Counted from the first letter of the stretch, positions 8,231 through 16,773 are shown. The stretch: 64,000 bases of DNA from Enterocola sp045612225 (GCA_045612225.1 JAZKYP010000013.1:110813-174812), one strand, 5' to 3'. Made by a program: numbers and translations. Notes: a model not told the origin generated them from the sequence alone.

Positions 8231-9421
8231 TTACATCATAGGTGGCATGCCTGGCATTTGAGGCATTGCATTTTGAAAAAGAGGGGCTAATTCTTGTACA
8301 TTGCCTGCAAATTCCCAATTTGCCATACCTTGTTTCCAAACATAGCTTTGTGTGGTTAATTGACCTTGTTGTACCAATTGTTGCAACTGATTCCAGTTGA
8401 AAGGTCCTGCTTGTTGGCCATTAACACCAATCATGTATTGCACTTGAGGTATAGATTTGGTTGTATCTGGCATTTGAGGCATACCACCCATACTTGGCAT
8501 TTGAGGCATACCTGCTAAATCATTTTGCCCAAGCATACTGCCTTTTTGTGCATATACACCACCCAAAGATTCCATTCCGTTATCTATGGCATTATTGGTA
8601 ATACCTGCATTTAAATTGGCTTGGTGCGCACCTAAAAAGGTTTGTTCTGTTTGCAAACGGCTGGCACGTTGCATTTCTTCGCGTTGGATACGCATCATTT
8701 CTCTCTGGTTTTCTAATTGCATTGCTTGCAGCTCTTCTTGACCACCCAATTGCATTTCTTGTTGGCGACGCATAGCATCCAAATTTAAGCTTGATTGCAT
8801 TCTTAGTTGGTCTTGTTGCAAATCGTTGTTGAGATTGAAATTTGACAAGTTGGCATTGTGTTTGGCCATGATGTTTTCTTTCTCTAAATCGGCTGTCAAT
8901 GCCTTTAGTTCCCTAAAGCCACGGCTACTTTTATCTATTGTAATTTGTGTAATATCAAGAGAACGTACCGTAATACCAAATACTTTTTCTACTTGTGGAG
9001 TAACATAATTTTGTACCATGGTACTTATTTCCATTATTTTACGCTCCAATTGCACTACGGGTATTTGTGCATCACATGGAGCATTGGATACCACTCCTTT
9101 TACGTATTTAGACAAAGTTGCACGCAATTTTGTTTGGAACGTATCGTCGCTAAAACCTTCTGTTTTATTTACACTATGAAATAAATCCATGTCTTCTATG
9201 GCATAGACTATGTTGCCGTGCACAGAAACAGGCACGCCGGTATCTGTTAATCGTGGATCAAAAACATCAAAATAAGGAATGGCAAAGCGGATTTGACTTC
9301 CTTTGCTAAGATTGCTTAAGTTGGCATAATTTCTTTGTATGGCTTGTTGTTCGCCTTGTTGGCGTGCTTCTGCCTTTTCTCTTTCTACTTCTTTGGCCGA
9401 TTTAAATCCGAATAATCCCAT
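8231..9421 (-). CDS. SPFH (band 7) domain protein with C-terminal GYF domain
   Basis: The 396-residue protein starts MGLFGFKSAKE. It has an SPFH/band 7-like domain over about residues 40-190 ('GVPVSVHGNIVYAIEDMDLF', 'VEKVFGITVRSLDITQI'), as in YdjI-type proteins often annotated 'virion core protein'. A Gln/Met-rich coiled coil covers about 200-270, and a PQMP-rich linker about 300-325. A GYF_2-type domain follows ('QYMIGVNGQQAGPFNW', 'SYVWKQGMANWEFAG', about 330-383), then a short PQMPGMPPMM tail. SPFH proteins form membrane-associated rings or scaffolds, and GYF domains bind proline-rich peptides. PQMP segments are also present in the neighbouring genes 9442-11445 and 12258-14978, which makes them candidate partners. 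Confidence 0.82.
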   Translation of the reverse strand: MGLFGFKSAKEVEREKAEARQQGEQQAIQRNYANLSNLSKGSQIRFAIPYFDVFDPRLTDTGVPVSVHGNIVYAIEDMDLFHSVNKTEGFSDDTFQTKLRATLSKYVKGVVSNAPCDAQIPVVQLERKIMEISTMVQNYVTPQVEKVFGITVRSLDITQITIDKSSRGFRELKALTADLEKENIMAKHNANLSNFNLNNDLQQDQLRMQSSLNLDAMRRQQEMQLGGQEELQAMQLENQREMMRIQREEMQRASRLQTEQTFLGAHQANLNAGITNNAIDNGMESLGGVYAQKGSMLGQNDLAGMPQMPSMGGMPQMPDTTKSIPQVQYMIGVNGQQAGPFNWNQLQQLVQQGQLTTQSYVWKQGMANWEFAGNVQELAPLFQNAMPQMPGMPPMM

Positions 9422-9441
9422 AATTGTAATGTGTTATAATG

Positions 9442-11445
9442 TTATTTTACTGTATATACTCGTTTAATGTTACCTGCTTTATCTAGTTCTACATGGCTAT
9501 CTGCTGCATATTTTGCCGTTTTATTGCGATAATGGAATAAATATCCCAACTCATAGTTGCCATCTATGGTAGGCCTGCTAAATTGGTCTATACTATCTAA
9601 ATCTCTTGGTGGTAATCCCAACTGGTTGTAGATGTATTGTTCTGCCATAGAACGTATAGCTGCTAAATTTTCGTCTACATATCCTCTTACTTGTTCCAAC
9701 AAACTTTGTGACTGATTTTGTGTTACCACGCGATTGATTAATGTTTTTCGCAAAGGTTGTTTAAAGGCTTTAATGGGCGCTGGTGGCATAGCATCGTTTT
9801 GTAGTGCCGCTTCTATAACGTGTTTGCGTTTTCTAACATGTAGCATAGGGTTGCCATACAAGGAGAACATAAGCGCTGTACTCAATGAAAAACCATCATT
9901 CTCTACATGTCTGCACATGTTAAAATAATCACATTTTGCTCGTAGTAATGCTTTGCCGGCTGTCATTCCTTTAAATTGATACAAAGGATATAGTCTCATA
10001 AACACCTCGCTACCTGTTCCTGGATTTAATAGCAGCTCACGTGCTTCATTTAGTTCTGGGTGATAGTACATAGGAACGGGTACTAACGAACCAGTATAAA
10101 GCAAAACTCCCCCACCATATAGTGCAGACAATAGCATGGATTCGTTTCGCTTATAATTTATAAAACGTGCCCCAAAACAAGCTACTGTATTAAACACACG
10201 TGCATTACTGTTTTGTAAACATGCTGGCGAGAAAGCCTCGTCTGTACTGTAAAATCCAGGATGTGAATGTAAATCGGCTCCATGTAGGTTAAACATCAAC
10301 ATATCTGCCTTTTTTAGCGAACGAGCATAAATTTCCATTACATCGTTGTTTGTAGTTATCAGTTTGGGACTGATGTACATACCATTCTTTACCAACTCAG
10401 GGTCTTCTGCACTGTACAACAATGGAAGATGTTCTGTCATGGTAGCACTGGCTGGTACCCAGTCTCTATTACTGCTCATTACTACATTTCCTACCGGAAT
10501 GCCTCCTGCATATAAGCTTGATAGATTAAAATAGCTTGCTAAATCATCTGCTATTTTTGTACTTAAAATACCATTTTCTAAAGGTAATCTGGCTACATTA
10601 TTACGTGCTTCAGACACATCTAAGTAGAAATCTTGTTCTTCTATCATAGATGCTATTAGATTGCCTTCAAAACAATAGCACATATCTGCAGGTATCTTAT
10701 CCTCACCATTTTCGTAAGGGTCTATAATACGTGGTATTGGAATAACGTCATCGCCACCTACTATAAAAAGGTGGTAGTCGGCACTTGCTTTTGCTTGCAA
10801 ACTTTGCATTTGTTGAGAGACAAAAGCATTTATATTTTCCCAAGTTTTTTCTGGTACTGCAGTGGCTATATCGGCAAAATGCCAATATATTTGCTGGTCA
10901 TATGTTGTTTGAATAAAGTTATTGAAAACATCGTACACTTCTTGTTGTGTACAATTGTATTTGTTTGCTAAAACCAATGAATTGGTTAGAATCATACCAT
11001 GGTGTGGTTCTAATGGGTCTGGCACATCTATGGTTCCTTCTGCCTGGCGCATTTCTGTAGCAATCTGCACAGCCTCTGTTATAGGTATTGCCTTGTTTGG
11101 GTCTTGTGGCATTTGAGGCGGCATTTGTGGCATAGGTGGCGGTGTTGTTGCCATTGGCGTACCTGCCATAGATTGCATTCTTCCCATACCCACTTGATTA
11201 GCTGCTTGTAGCGGATTGAAACCTTGCATTTGGGTTAAATTGACATTTTGTGCATTGAACTTGGGCATAGGAGGTGGCATCTGTGCTTGTGGCACAGCGG
11301 CACTCTTGTTTAGGCTCTTAGGTGGTTCTGGCAAAAATTCTTTAAGTGTTTCTTTATAATAGAATGTGTACCAATCTTCTGTATGTGTATTACCTTTAAC
11401 TAAATCGTTTATTGCATACCAAAGTGGTGAAAGTTGTTGGCTCAT
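9442..11445 (-). CDS. Putative clan CD (gingipain/caspase-type) cysteine peptidase
   Basis: The 667-residue protein has a helical N-terminus, a Pro/Met/Gln-rich region at about residues 48-130 ('PPPMPQMPPQMPQDP') and a large globular part. That part carries 'FIVGGDDVIPIPRI', then 'MFNLHGADLHSHPGFY' with His388, then 'FNTVACFGARF' with Cys423, then 'GGGVLLYTGS' and 'SLYGNPML'. A His-Gly followed about 35 residues later by Ala-Cys at the end of a hydrophobic strand is the clan CD dyad arrangement; gingipain R has His211 and Cys244. The terminal 'LYGNP' motif also occurs in C25-like proteins. No signal peptide is seen, so it is probably cytoplasmic. The peptidase call is an inference from motifs; the substrate is unknown. 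Confidence 0.68.
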   Translation of the reverse strand: MSQQLSPLWYAINDLVKGNTHTEDWYTFYYKETLKEFLPEPPKSLNKSAAVPQAQMPPPMPKFNAQNVNLTQMQGFNPLQAANQVGMGRMQSMAGTPMATTPPPMPQMPPQMPQDPNKAIPITEAVQIATEMRQAEGTIDVPDPLEPHHGMILTNSLVLANKYNCTQQEVYDVFNNFIQTTYDQQIYWHFADIATAVPEKTWENINAFVSQQMQSLQAKASADYHLFIVGGDDVIPIPRIIDPYENGEDKIPADMCYCFEGNLIASMIEEQDFYLDVSEARNNVARLPLENGILSTKIADDLASYFNLSSLYAGGIPVGNVVMSSNRDWVPASATMTEHLPLLYSAEDPELVKNGMYISPKLITTNNDVMEIYARSLKKADMLMFNLHGADLHSHPGFYSTDEAFSPACLQNSNARVFNTVACFGARFINYKRNESMLLSALYGGGVLLYTGSLVPVPMYYHPELNEARELLLNPGTGSEVFMRLYPLYQFKGMTAGKALLRAKCDYFNMCRHVENDGFSLSTALMFSLYGNPMLHVRKRKHVIEAALQNDAMPPAPIKAFKQPLRKTLINRVVTQNQSQSLLEQVRGYVDENLAAIRSMAEQYIYNQLGLPPRDLDSIDQFSRPTIDGNYELGYLFHYRNKTAKYAADSHVELDKAGNIKRVYTVK

Positions 11446-11499
11446 GCCACCCTGAAGTGCTTGTTGAAGGTACTGTTCGGCTTGATTAAGGTAGTAGGT

Positions 11500-12240
11500 T
11501 TAACCTTTGTGCATTTTATAATCTGCCAAATTATCAATGGCCATTAGCAAAGCAATGTCGCCTTGCGGAGCTCCAAAACCACCCAAACGTGGTAGAAGGG
11601 CCAAAGCATTATCGGTATTTCCTATTTTGATATGTGCAATATGTGTCCAATATAGTTGCCAATAATCGTCTGCATGGCTTTTCATAAAGTTTAGCACAGC
11701 CACTTCGGGAGTAAAACTTGACAAAAGCAAATTGTAATAGAAATGCACATCAGCGTTTTGTGAGTTGGATACCAACCTTTCAAAGGCATTCATTTTGTGG
11801 CGCAACACTTCTACCGCATTGTTTTGAACGGCATTAAAGACCTCTTGCAACATCTGATTTACCAGATAGTCGTTGCCTTGGTCGCCCATCAAAATATTGG
11901 TACTGGTGCGCACTTGGTTTATAATCTCATTGGCGCGCTCTTGCGGCACATTCCATTGTATGCACAATTGTGATAATTCTGCTAATTCCCTTTGGTCCAA
12001 TCTGCCATCGGCAAAACGTTCTTGAACTGCTTTTAAAAATTGATTTTCGTTATCCAATTTAAATTCAGCATCGGTACGTTGAGCCTGATACACCGTACTA
12101 TTGTTTACCACATTGTTTGTGGTAGTGGTAGTGGTTGTATTTACATGATTGGTGGTATTGGTGGTGTTATGCACATCGTGCGAATCAGAGTGAACTCCAC
12201 CCATGATTGCTGCTTCTCCACCTACATTTATATCGTTCAT
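11500..12240 (-). CDS. Hypothetical protein with TerB-like helical domain
   Basis: The 246-residue protein is not assigned to a named family. Residues ~25-60 form an Asn/Thr-rich low-complexity stretch with seven Thr in a row. The following helical segment ('VQERFADGRLDQRELAELSQ') has the same 'aDG.l...E...L' pattern as the N-terminus of the 7077-8177 protein and resembles TerB-type domains. The C-terminal ~130 residues are helical with possible TPR character. There is no signal peptide or membrane helix. It lies 17 nt downstream of the zinc-ribbon/SPFH gene and 54 nt before the peptidase-like gene, so co-expression is likely. Confidence 0.7.
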   Translation of the reverse strand: MNDINVGGEAAIMGGVHSDSHDVHNTTNTTNHVNTTTTTTTNNVVNNSTVYQAQRTDAEFKLDNENQFLKAVQERFADGRLDQRELAELSQLCIQWNVPQERANEIINQVRTSTNILMGDQGNDYLVNQMLQEVFNAVQNNAVEVLRHKMNAFERLVSNSQNADVHFYYNLLLSSFTPEVAVLNFMKSHADDYWQLYWTHIAHIKIGNTDNALALLPRLGGFGAPQGDIALLMAIDNLADYKMHKG

Positions 12241-12257
12241 AGTGCTACTTTTTTATA

Positions 12258-14978
12258 TTACCATTGAAAAGGCGCTCCACATTCTGGGCATTGTCCTGCA
12301 CCTACAGGGATGCGTATGGTACGTCCACAATTATAACATTGACATTCTACCATTTCTGCTTGCTTTTGTGCTGGTGCAGCATGGCTAAACGCATTGATAT
12401 TACTTGCAGCCGCTGTACTTACCTGAGCTAAGTTGTTCATGGCTGTTTCTTGGGCGTGGTCGTAGCGTTGTTGCTGCATTTGGTTTTGCTGTTGCAAGGT
12501 ATTTATTTGCTGTTGTTGTGCACTATTTACACTTGCAGCAGTATCTCTTACCATGGAAGCCATTTCTTTTGCAAAGTTCATCATCTCCGACTTATCACGC
12601 TGAGCGTCTTCGCGTTGACGTTCTACTTGCTGTCTCATAAATTCCGCTTCTTTTTCGCTACCATAAGCGTTAGCCATGGCTACCTGACCACTTTCTGACA
12701 ACCTATCCAATTGTGCTGCACGAATTTGTTCGGCAGTCATTTGTGTAAAATTATTATCACGATTGATGCGCTCATTGGCATTGATGGTTGCTATATTTTC
12801 TTCGTGTTGATATTTTTGAGCATCCATTTGTGCCTGCATTTGCGCCATGGCTTGGAGTCTCTCTATTTGTCTTTGACTACGATTGGCATCCAATTGGTCT
12901 TCGTCAAATTTATTTTGTCGTTCACGTTCAAATGCCAACTGTTCGTCTTCTTTTTTCAATTCGCGTTCGCGCATCATTTGTTGGAAGTCATAATCGTCTT
13001 CTCTTACTTTTCTTTCAAAATCACGATTATACTCTTGCTCGTCTCTTGCAAAGTTTCTGTTATACTCTTGCTCTTCTTGCATCCAAGCACGCTCGCGCGC
13101 TTCGTCTTCTATACCCCAATTGCGGCGACGTTCTAAGTCTTGACGTTCCCAATCATGCTCAGTACGAGTATCATTAAGTGCCCATTCGGCATGCATGCGA
13201 GCTGTATCGATGTTCAATTGGCTATTAATACGCATTATTTGCGTAACTTCTTCGCGAGGTATCTTATTGTGTTGCAAAGCATCTTCTAAGGCCTCCATTT
13301 CGTCTTGTTTTACTAAACGATTTTTACGGATGTCTTCCAATGCTTCAAACTCTTCTGTTTCGGTTTTTGCATTTCTAATGCGTGCTTGACTTTGTAGCAA
13401 CAAAGTAAATTCTTCCAACTCGTCATCGTGTAAAAGTTGGTCTTTGTTTATCTGTTGCAATGCATAACGTAATTGTTCTGCATTCTGAGCGCTTTGTATT
13501 AATTGGGTATTGGCTTCGTTCTCCATGCGATTGCGGAACTCGCCAGTTCGGTGCATATAGTCAAGCTCTTTTTCTGTATTGTATAGTTCACGTTCTACGC
13601 TACGAAAACGCTCAAAGTCTTGGTTATTATCGGTGATACTCAATACTTGCGTACATGATATGCCGTAAACTTGTTGATTTATAGTCTGGATAATTTGTAG
13701 TTTTAGCGCATTAACCATATCCAATGACAGACCTGTTTGATCGTAGTTGGCATTTCGAAGATTTTGACGCAACAAGGTTTCAATACTGCCATTTAGCATT
13801 TGTTGTATCATTGCGATAGTTACGCTTCTATTATCTGCCAAATAATTGGTTGCAAAAGCATGTATATCGTCTATCTTCATTTGCAGCGATACACCTACTT
13901 CTACATTATGTATGCCAATTGGAATGGTGTAAGGCATAAATGAGATTCCACCTTCATTATTAGGCACGCCTCCAAAGGTAAGTGTAATGTAACGATCGCT
14001 TACAATGTATACAGACATAACTGGAGCCTGACCTATTTTAGCTAAAATGCGAGCATAATCAACTTTGCGTTTTTCTGCTTTTTCTTTGCGTTCATTTTTC
14101 TTTTCGCCAAAAATAAGGCGACCAACCCAACTAACAGCTCTACCCAATTCGCCAACAATACCTAATTGTCGGAAAGTTGGTTTGGGTTTTTCTCTTTTTT
14201 CTTTTTCTTGTTGTTCTTTTTCAGCTTTCTCTATTGCTGCTTTTATGGCAGCCTTTTCTTCTTCTACACTCTTATAAAATAGGTAAGCGCCTGCCGAAAG
14301 TGTAGAAACCAATTGTCCATTGGCAAAAATGATGGCTGTACATCCTTCTTGCACAATGATTCCTTTTAATTTTTCTATTTCTTCTAATTCTCGTTCACTA
14401 ATTTTACGCGCAATTTCGCCTGGTTGTATGTTCCATATTGCACGACCTCTAACCACATCTACCCCTTCTACGGCTTCCATGCTAAGTAAATCTCTTGCGC
14501 GTTCTGCCTCTTGTTCGGCTCTAATTTGTGCTTGCACAGCATCGCGTTCAGAACGTGTTGCTGCCTGAATTTCACTTTGGTCTGCACGCGCTTGTTGACT
14601 TACTGCTGCATTACGCTCACGTTCTATTTCTCTATTCAAAGCACCACCTGTAATGGCATTGGCTACCGTGCGTACTGCATCTGTAAAGAAACCTTTATCT
14701 GCCGCTCCGGTATTTGTGACAGGAGCTGTTGGCATTTGAGGTCTCTGTGGTCCTTGCATTGCTTGTGGCATTTGTGGTCTCTGAGGTATTTGAGGTCTCT
14801 GAGACATTTGTGGACTTTGAAGTGCTTGAGGGCCATTTGCCATGAGTGGCTGTGGTCGTTGTGGCATTTGAGGTGTTGCAGACTTCACATTTGAGTTATT
14901 TGTAATAGGAGTTCCACATTGGAAACAAAATGTCATTCCGGTCTGTATTTCAGCGCCACATTTAGAACAATTAGCCAT
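12258..14978 (-). CDS. Zinc-ribbon / SPFH-like / coiled-coil protein, first gene of operon
   Basis: I place the start at the ATG at 14978 because the zinc ribbon (MANCSKCG...FCFQCG) begins there; an ATG 27 nt upstream would only add a non-conserved leader. The 906-residue product then has a PQ-rich tract with many PQMP/RPQ units (about 35-90). A band 7/SPFH-like domain covers about 320-480 ('YIVSDRYITLTFGG', 'IDDIHAFATNYLADNRSV'). A very charged coiled coil spans about 490-830, with RDEQEYNRDFERK-type repeats, and a second zinc ribbon closes the protein (CQCYNCG...GQCPECG, about 878-900). It probably forms a large oligomeric scaffold. It opens the seven-gene operon running to 2747. Confidence 0.8.
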   Translation of the reverse strand: MANCSKCGAEIQTGMTFCFQCGTPITNNSNVKSATPQMPQRPQPLMANGPQALQSPQMSQRPQIPQRPQMPQAMQGPQRPQMPTAPVTNTGAADKGFFTDAVRTVANAITGGALNREIERERNAAVSQQARADQSEIQAATRSERDAVQAQIRAEQEAERARDLLSMEAVEGVDVVRGRAIWNIQPGEIARKISERELEEIEKLKGIIVQEGCTAIIFANGQLVSTLSAGAYLFYKSVEEEKAAIKAAIEKAEKEQQEKEKREKPKPTFRQLGIVGELGRAVSWVGRLIFGEKKNERKEKAEKRKVDYARILAKIGQAPVMSVYIVSDRYITLTFGGVPNNEGGISFMPYTIPIGIHNVEVGVSLQMKIDDIHAFATNYLADNRSVTIAMIQQMLNGSIETLLRQNLRNANYDQTGLSLDMVNALKLQIIQTINQQVYGISCTQVLSITDNNQDFERFRSVERELYNTEKELDYMHRTGEFRNRMENEANTQLIQSAQNAEQLRYALQQINKDQLLHDDELEEFTLLLQSQARIRNAKTETEEFEALEDIRKNRLVKQDEMEALEDALQHNKIPREEVTQIMRINSQLNIDTARMHAEWALNDTRTEHDWERQDLERRRNWGIEDEARERAWMQEEQEYNRNFARDEQEYNRDFERKVREDDYDFQQMMRERELKKEDEQLAFERERQNKFDEDQLDANRSQRQIERLQAMAQMQAQMDAQKYQHEENIATINANERINRDNNFTQMTAEQIRAAQLDRLSESGQVAMANAYGSEKEAEFMRQQVERQREDAQRDKSEMMNFAKEMASMVRDTAASVNSAQQQQINTLQQQNQMQQQRYDHAQETAMNNLAQVSTAAASNINAFSHAAPAQKQAEMVECQCYNCGRTIRIPVGAGQCPECGAPFQW

Positions 14979-15002
14979 AGAATTTAATTTAAAGGTTATT
15001 AG

Positions 15003-15011
15003 CAAAATATA
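15003..15011 (-). promoter_or_regulatory. Weak -7-like box for the SPFH operon
   Basis: Minus strand TATATTTTG is one base longer than the TAnnTTTG consensus and lies about 25 nt upstream of the operon's first ATG. It is the only promoter-like match nearby. Confidence 0.35.
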
Positions 15012-15438
15012 TTTAAAAACTACACCTGCATTCTATTGATTTACAATATTTCAGGAGCATTTAACAAGAGAAAAAAAATAAAAGAAACTATGTATCTCTA
15101 TTTTTATAAAACATCATTATTAGTACAAAATAACGCATATTTTTTCTCTCTACCATAGCCCTTTTTGAGCCTAGTTTTTGGCCCTTTCTCTTGTTGTTCA
15201 ATAAATATCTCTTAGTAAGAGAGATACATTTTCTTCTGCCAAATTAACTCTACCTCTTAAACATCTCCAAAAAACTCTTTTTGGACCTATTTTTACTCAC
15301 CATAACACAGACTCCAAATCGTATCAACTGCCCCAATCGTCTCCCAGTAGTCATAAAATAGAAATGTGTCGCCTATTTTTAAAAATAAACGACACATTTT
15401 TATAATTTTTTTATTAAACCCTAGAGAGAACTGAGCCC
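15012..15438. other. Intergenic spacer with one repeat copy
   Basis: This AT-rich stretch has no credible coding frame. It contains a short hairpin near 15210-15228 (ATCTCT/AGAGAT) and the left copy of a 39-nt direct repeat at 15358-15396. No RNA gene is recognised. Confidence 0.5.
15358..15396. repeat. 39-nt direct repeat, left copy
   Basis: Identical over 39 nt to 17198-17236 and in the same orientation. The unit carries inverted ends (TGTGTCG ... CGACACA) around a perfect TATTTTTAAAAATA palindrome. The pair brackets the ORF6N island, with 1,840 bp between equivalent positions. Confidence 0.8.
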
Positions 15439-16437
15439 CTACACTATCCTATTCAACATTTCGTTAGCATTGATGCAGGTAAGAAGTGATACGGCACAAA
15501 GTTTCTTGCCAAGGTCTTTTATAGATGCGCCTACGTGATAAACTTTATCATCTATTATTAAAAACCTATCGTGAGCTTTGGTATATTGTACTACATCTAT
15601 TGGAGGATATTGACTATTATAACTTTGAAGGTCATGCCTAAAAGTTCTGCTTACTTGCAAAGTATAAATTTTTGCAGAAACATTGGCTTTGCGTTTAGAA
15701 AGCAACATCAACACTGATTCATCAATATAGTTGTCAATTAAAACAATTCTATTCTCTGCCGATTCTATTAACGTACTGATTAATATATGTGCATCAAACA
15801 ACTGCCCATCGAAGAAAATGTTTTGTTTGGGTAGTTCGTATTTTGATATAGAATTTAGAATTGAATTAAATTTCTCATTATGATCATCAAGCAATTTATG
15901 TGTTACCAACTGATTATATTCTAATGTTTCTATACGGTTATACAAATCTCTATTAGCATAAAGGAATCTTCTCATAGAAACGAATGCACGCATTATATGT
16001 ATATTTACCTGTATTGCAGTAGATGATCTTAAAACACTACTAAGCATCGCAATACCATTTTCTGTAAATGCGTACGGCAAGTATTTTATATTCTCACCAC
16101 GTGTTGTTTTCAAGGTCGAATTTTGCGACCTTGATTCACTATTACTCTCTGAATCAACTACATCCTCTTTCAAGGTCACAAATTGTGACCTTGAAAATAA
16201 GGTTCTATTAACTTCCTCTTTAGTTATCTGAAACATAAAATCATCTGGGAACCTTTCAACATTTCGTTTTACTGCCTGATTCAATACTTTTGTTTCCACA
16301 CCATATAGGCGTGCCAAGTCGCGGTCGAGCATTACCTGCTTACCTCTTACGTTAAGGATAAGATTTTCTATATTTTCTAAAGGATTTTGATTTACTTGCA
16401 ACGCATCATTGCATGTCGATGTTAATTTTTTACCCAT
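15439..16437 (-). CDS. ORF6N domain protein with PLD-like C-terminus
   Basis: This 332-residue protein has an N-terminal ORF6N domain ('VMLDRDLARLYGVETKVLNQ', 'ERFPDDFMFQITKEE', 'LPYAFTENGIAML'), the DNA-binding module shared with phage antirepressor-type proteins. The C-terminal ~120 residues contain 'ENRIVLIDNYIDESVLML' and 'HDRFLIIDDKVYHVGASI', whose HxR(x4)D pattern resembles a degenerate phospholipase D motif, as in other ORF6N proteins of this phylum. An insertion at about residues 80-110 repeats RSQ..TLK twice; both copies are encoded by palindromic DNA (16111-16133 and 16171-16193). A ~190-nt leader and a clear promoter lie upstream. The biological role is unknown. Confidence 0.82.
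   Translation of the reverse strand: MGKKLTSTCNDALQVNQNPLENIENLILNVRGKQVMLDRDLARLYGVETKVLNQAVKRNVERFPDDFMFQITKEEVNRTLFSRSQFVTLKEDVVDSESNSESRSQNSTLKTTRGENIKYLPYAFTENGIAMLSSVLRSSTAIQVNIHIMRAFVSMRRFLYANRDLYNRIETLEYNQLVTHKLLDDHNEKFNSILNSISKYELPKQNIFFDGQLFDAHILISTLIESAENRIVLIDNYIDESVLMLLSKRKANVSAKIYTLQVSRTFRHDLQSYNSQYPPIDVVQYTKAHDRFLIIDDKVYHVGASIKDLGKKLCAVSLLTCINANEMLNRIV
16111..16133. repeat. Palindrome inside the ORF6N gene (copy 2)
   Basis: CAAGGTCG, seven AT-rich bases and CGACCTTG form a near-perfect inverted repeat. It encodes SRSQNSTLK and is related to the elements at 16171-16193 and 16704-16720. Confidence 0.7.
16171..16193. repeat. Palindrome inside the ORF6N gene (copy 1)
   Basis: CAAGGTCACAA, one central base and TTGTGACCTTG form an almost perfect 23-nt palindrome encoding SRSQFVTLK. 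It lies 60 bp from the other intragenic copy. Confidence 0.7.
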
Positions 16438-16633
16438 AAAGACTAAAAATTAAGATTAATAATTCTAGTTACAAAAGATGCTCTACGCATGAGGCTTGCG
16501 TAACACATCCTTTTTATTGCATTACGGACATAGCACGCTATGCATCAACAAGTTCAGCAACCATGTCCCTACACAATTTACATTCACAAAATATAACCAA
16601 GACCTAACTCTGGGCCCTAGTTCAAGAGCTGCA
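16438..16633 (-). promoter_or_regulatory. Long structured 5' leader of the ORF6N gene
   Basis: About 190 nt separate the promoter from the start codon, with no open frame. Self-complementary segments are visible: TACGCA/TGCGTA with a 7-nt loop, CATAGC/GCTATG, and GGACAT/ATGTCC enclosing the latter. This suggests a folded leader, though no known riboswitch class is recognised. Confidence 0.4.
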
Positions 16634-16665
16634 CAAAGGTAAGATTTTTATATGATATTAGCAAA
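16634..16665 (-). promoter_or_regulatory. sigma-ABfr promoter of the ORF6N gene
   Basis: The minus strand has TTTG (16662-16665), a 20-nt spacer and TACCTTTG (16634-16641). Most of the element, spacer included, is similar to the promoter at 24756-24787. Confidence 0.6.
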
Positions 16666-16773
16666 CAACTGTGGGAAAGAAGAATATTTCAGATAATTGA
16701 ACTGGTCACAATTTGTGACCACCTTAACTTTATCTTCATCTGTCAATTGAAAGATAAAACGTTCATAGATTTT
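16648..16773 (-). pseudogene. ORF6N gene fragment
   Basis: A frame on the minus strand encodes 'ERFIFQLTDEDKVKVVT' followed by 'NCDQFNYLKYS', ending in a stop at 16648. This matches the ERFPDDFMFQIT-type region of ORF6N proteins and the LVTNCDR...LKYS segment common in that family, but only about 40 codons remain and the frame is closed by TAA upstream. It also contains a GGTCACAA/TTGTGACC palindrome (16704-16720) and overlaps the promoter of the intact ORF6N gene. It is probably a decayed paralogue. Confidence 0.5.
16704..16720. repeat. Palindrome in the ORF6N remnant (copy 3)
   Basis: GGTCACAA T TTGTGACC is a perfect 8-bp inverted repeat with one central base. It is the same core as the intragenic element at 16171-16193. 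Confidence 0.65.

Noticed and set aside
12404..13177. Several long open frames on the plus strand opposite the zinc-ribbon/SPFH gene
   Set aside because: They mirror the repetitive, charged coiled-coil coding sequence on the other strand; their translations are hydrophobic or Cys/His-rich nonsense without domains.
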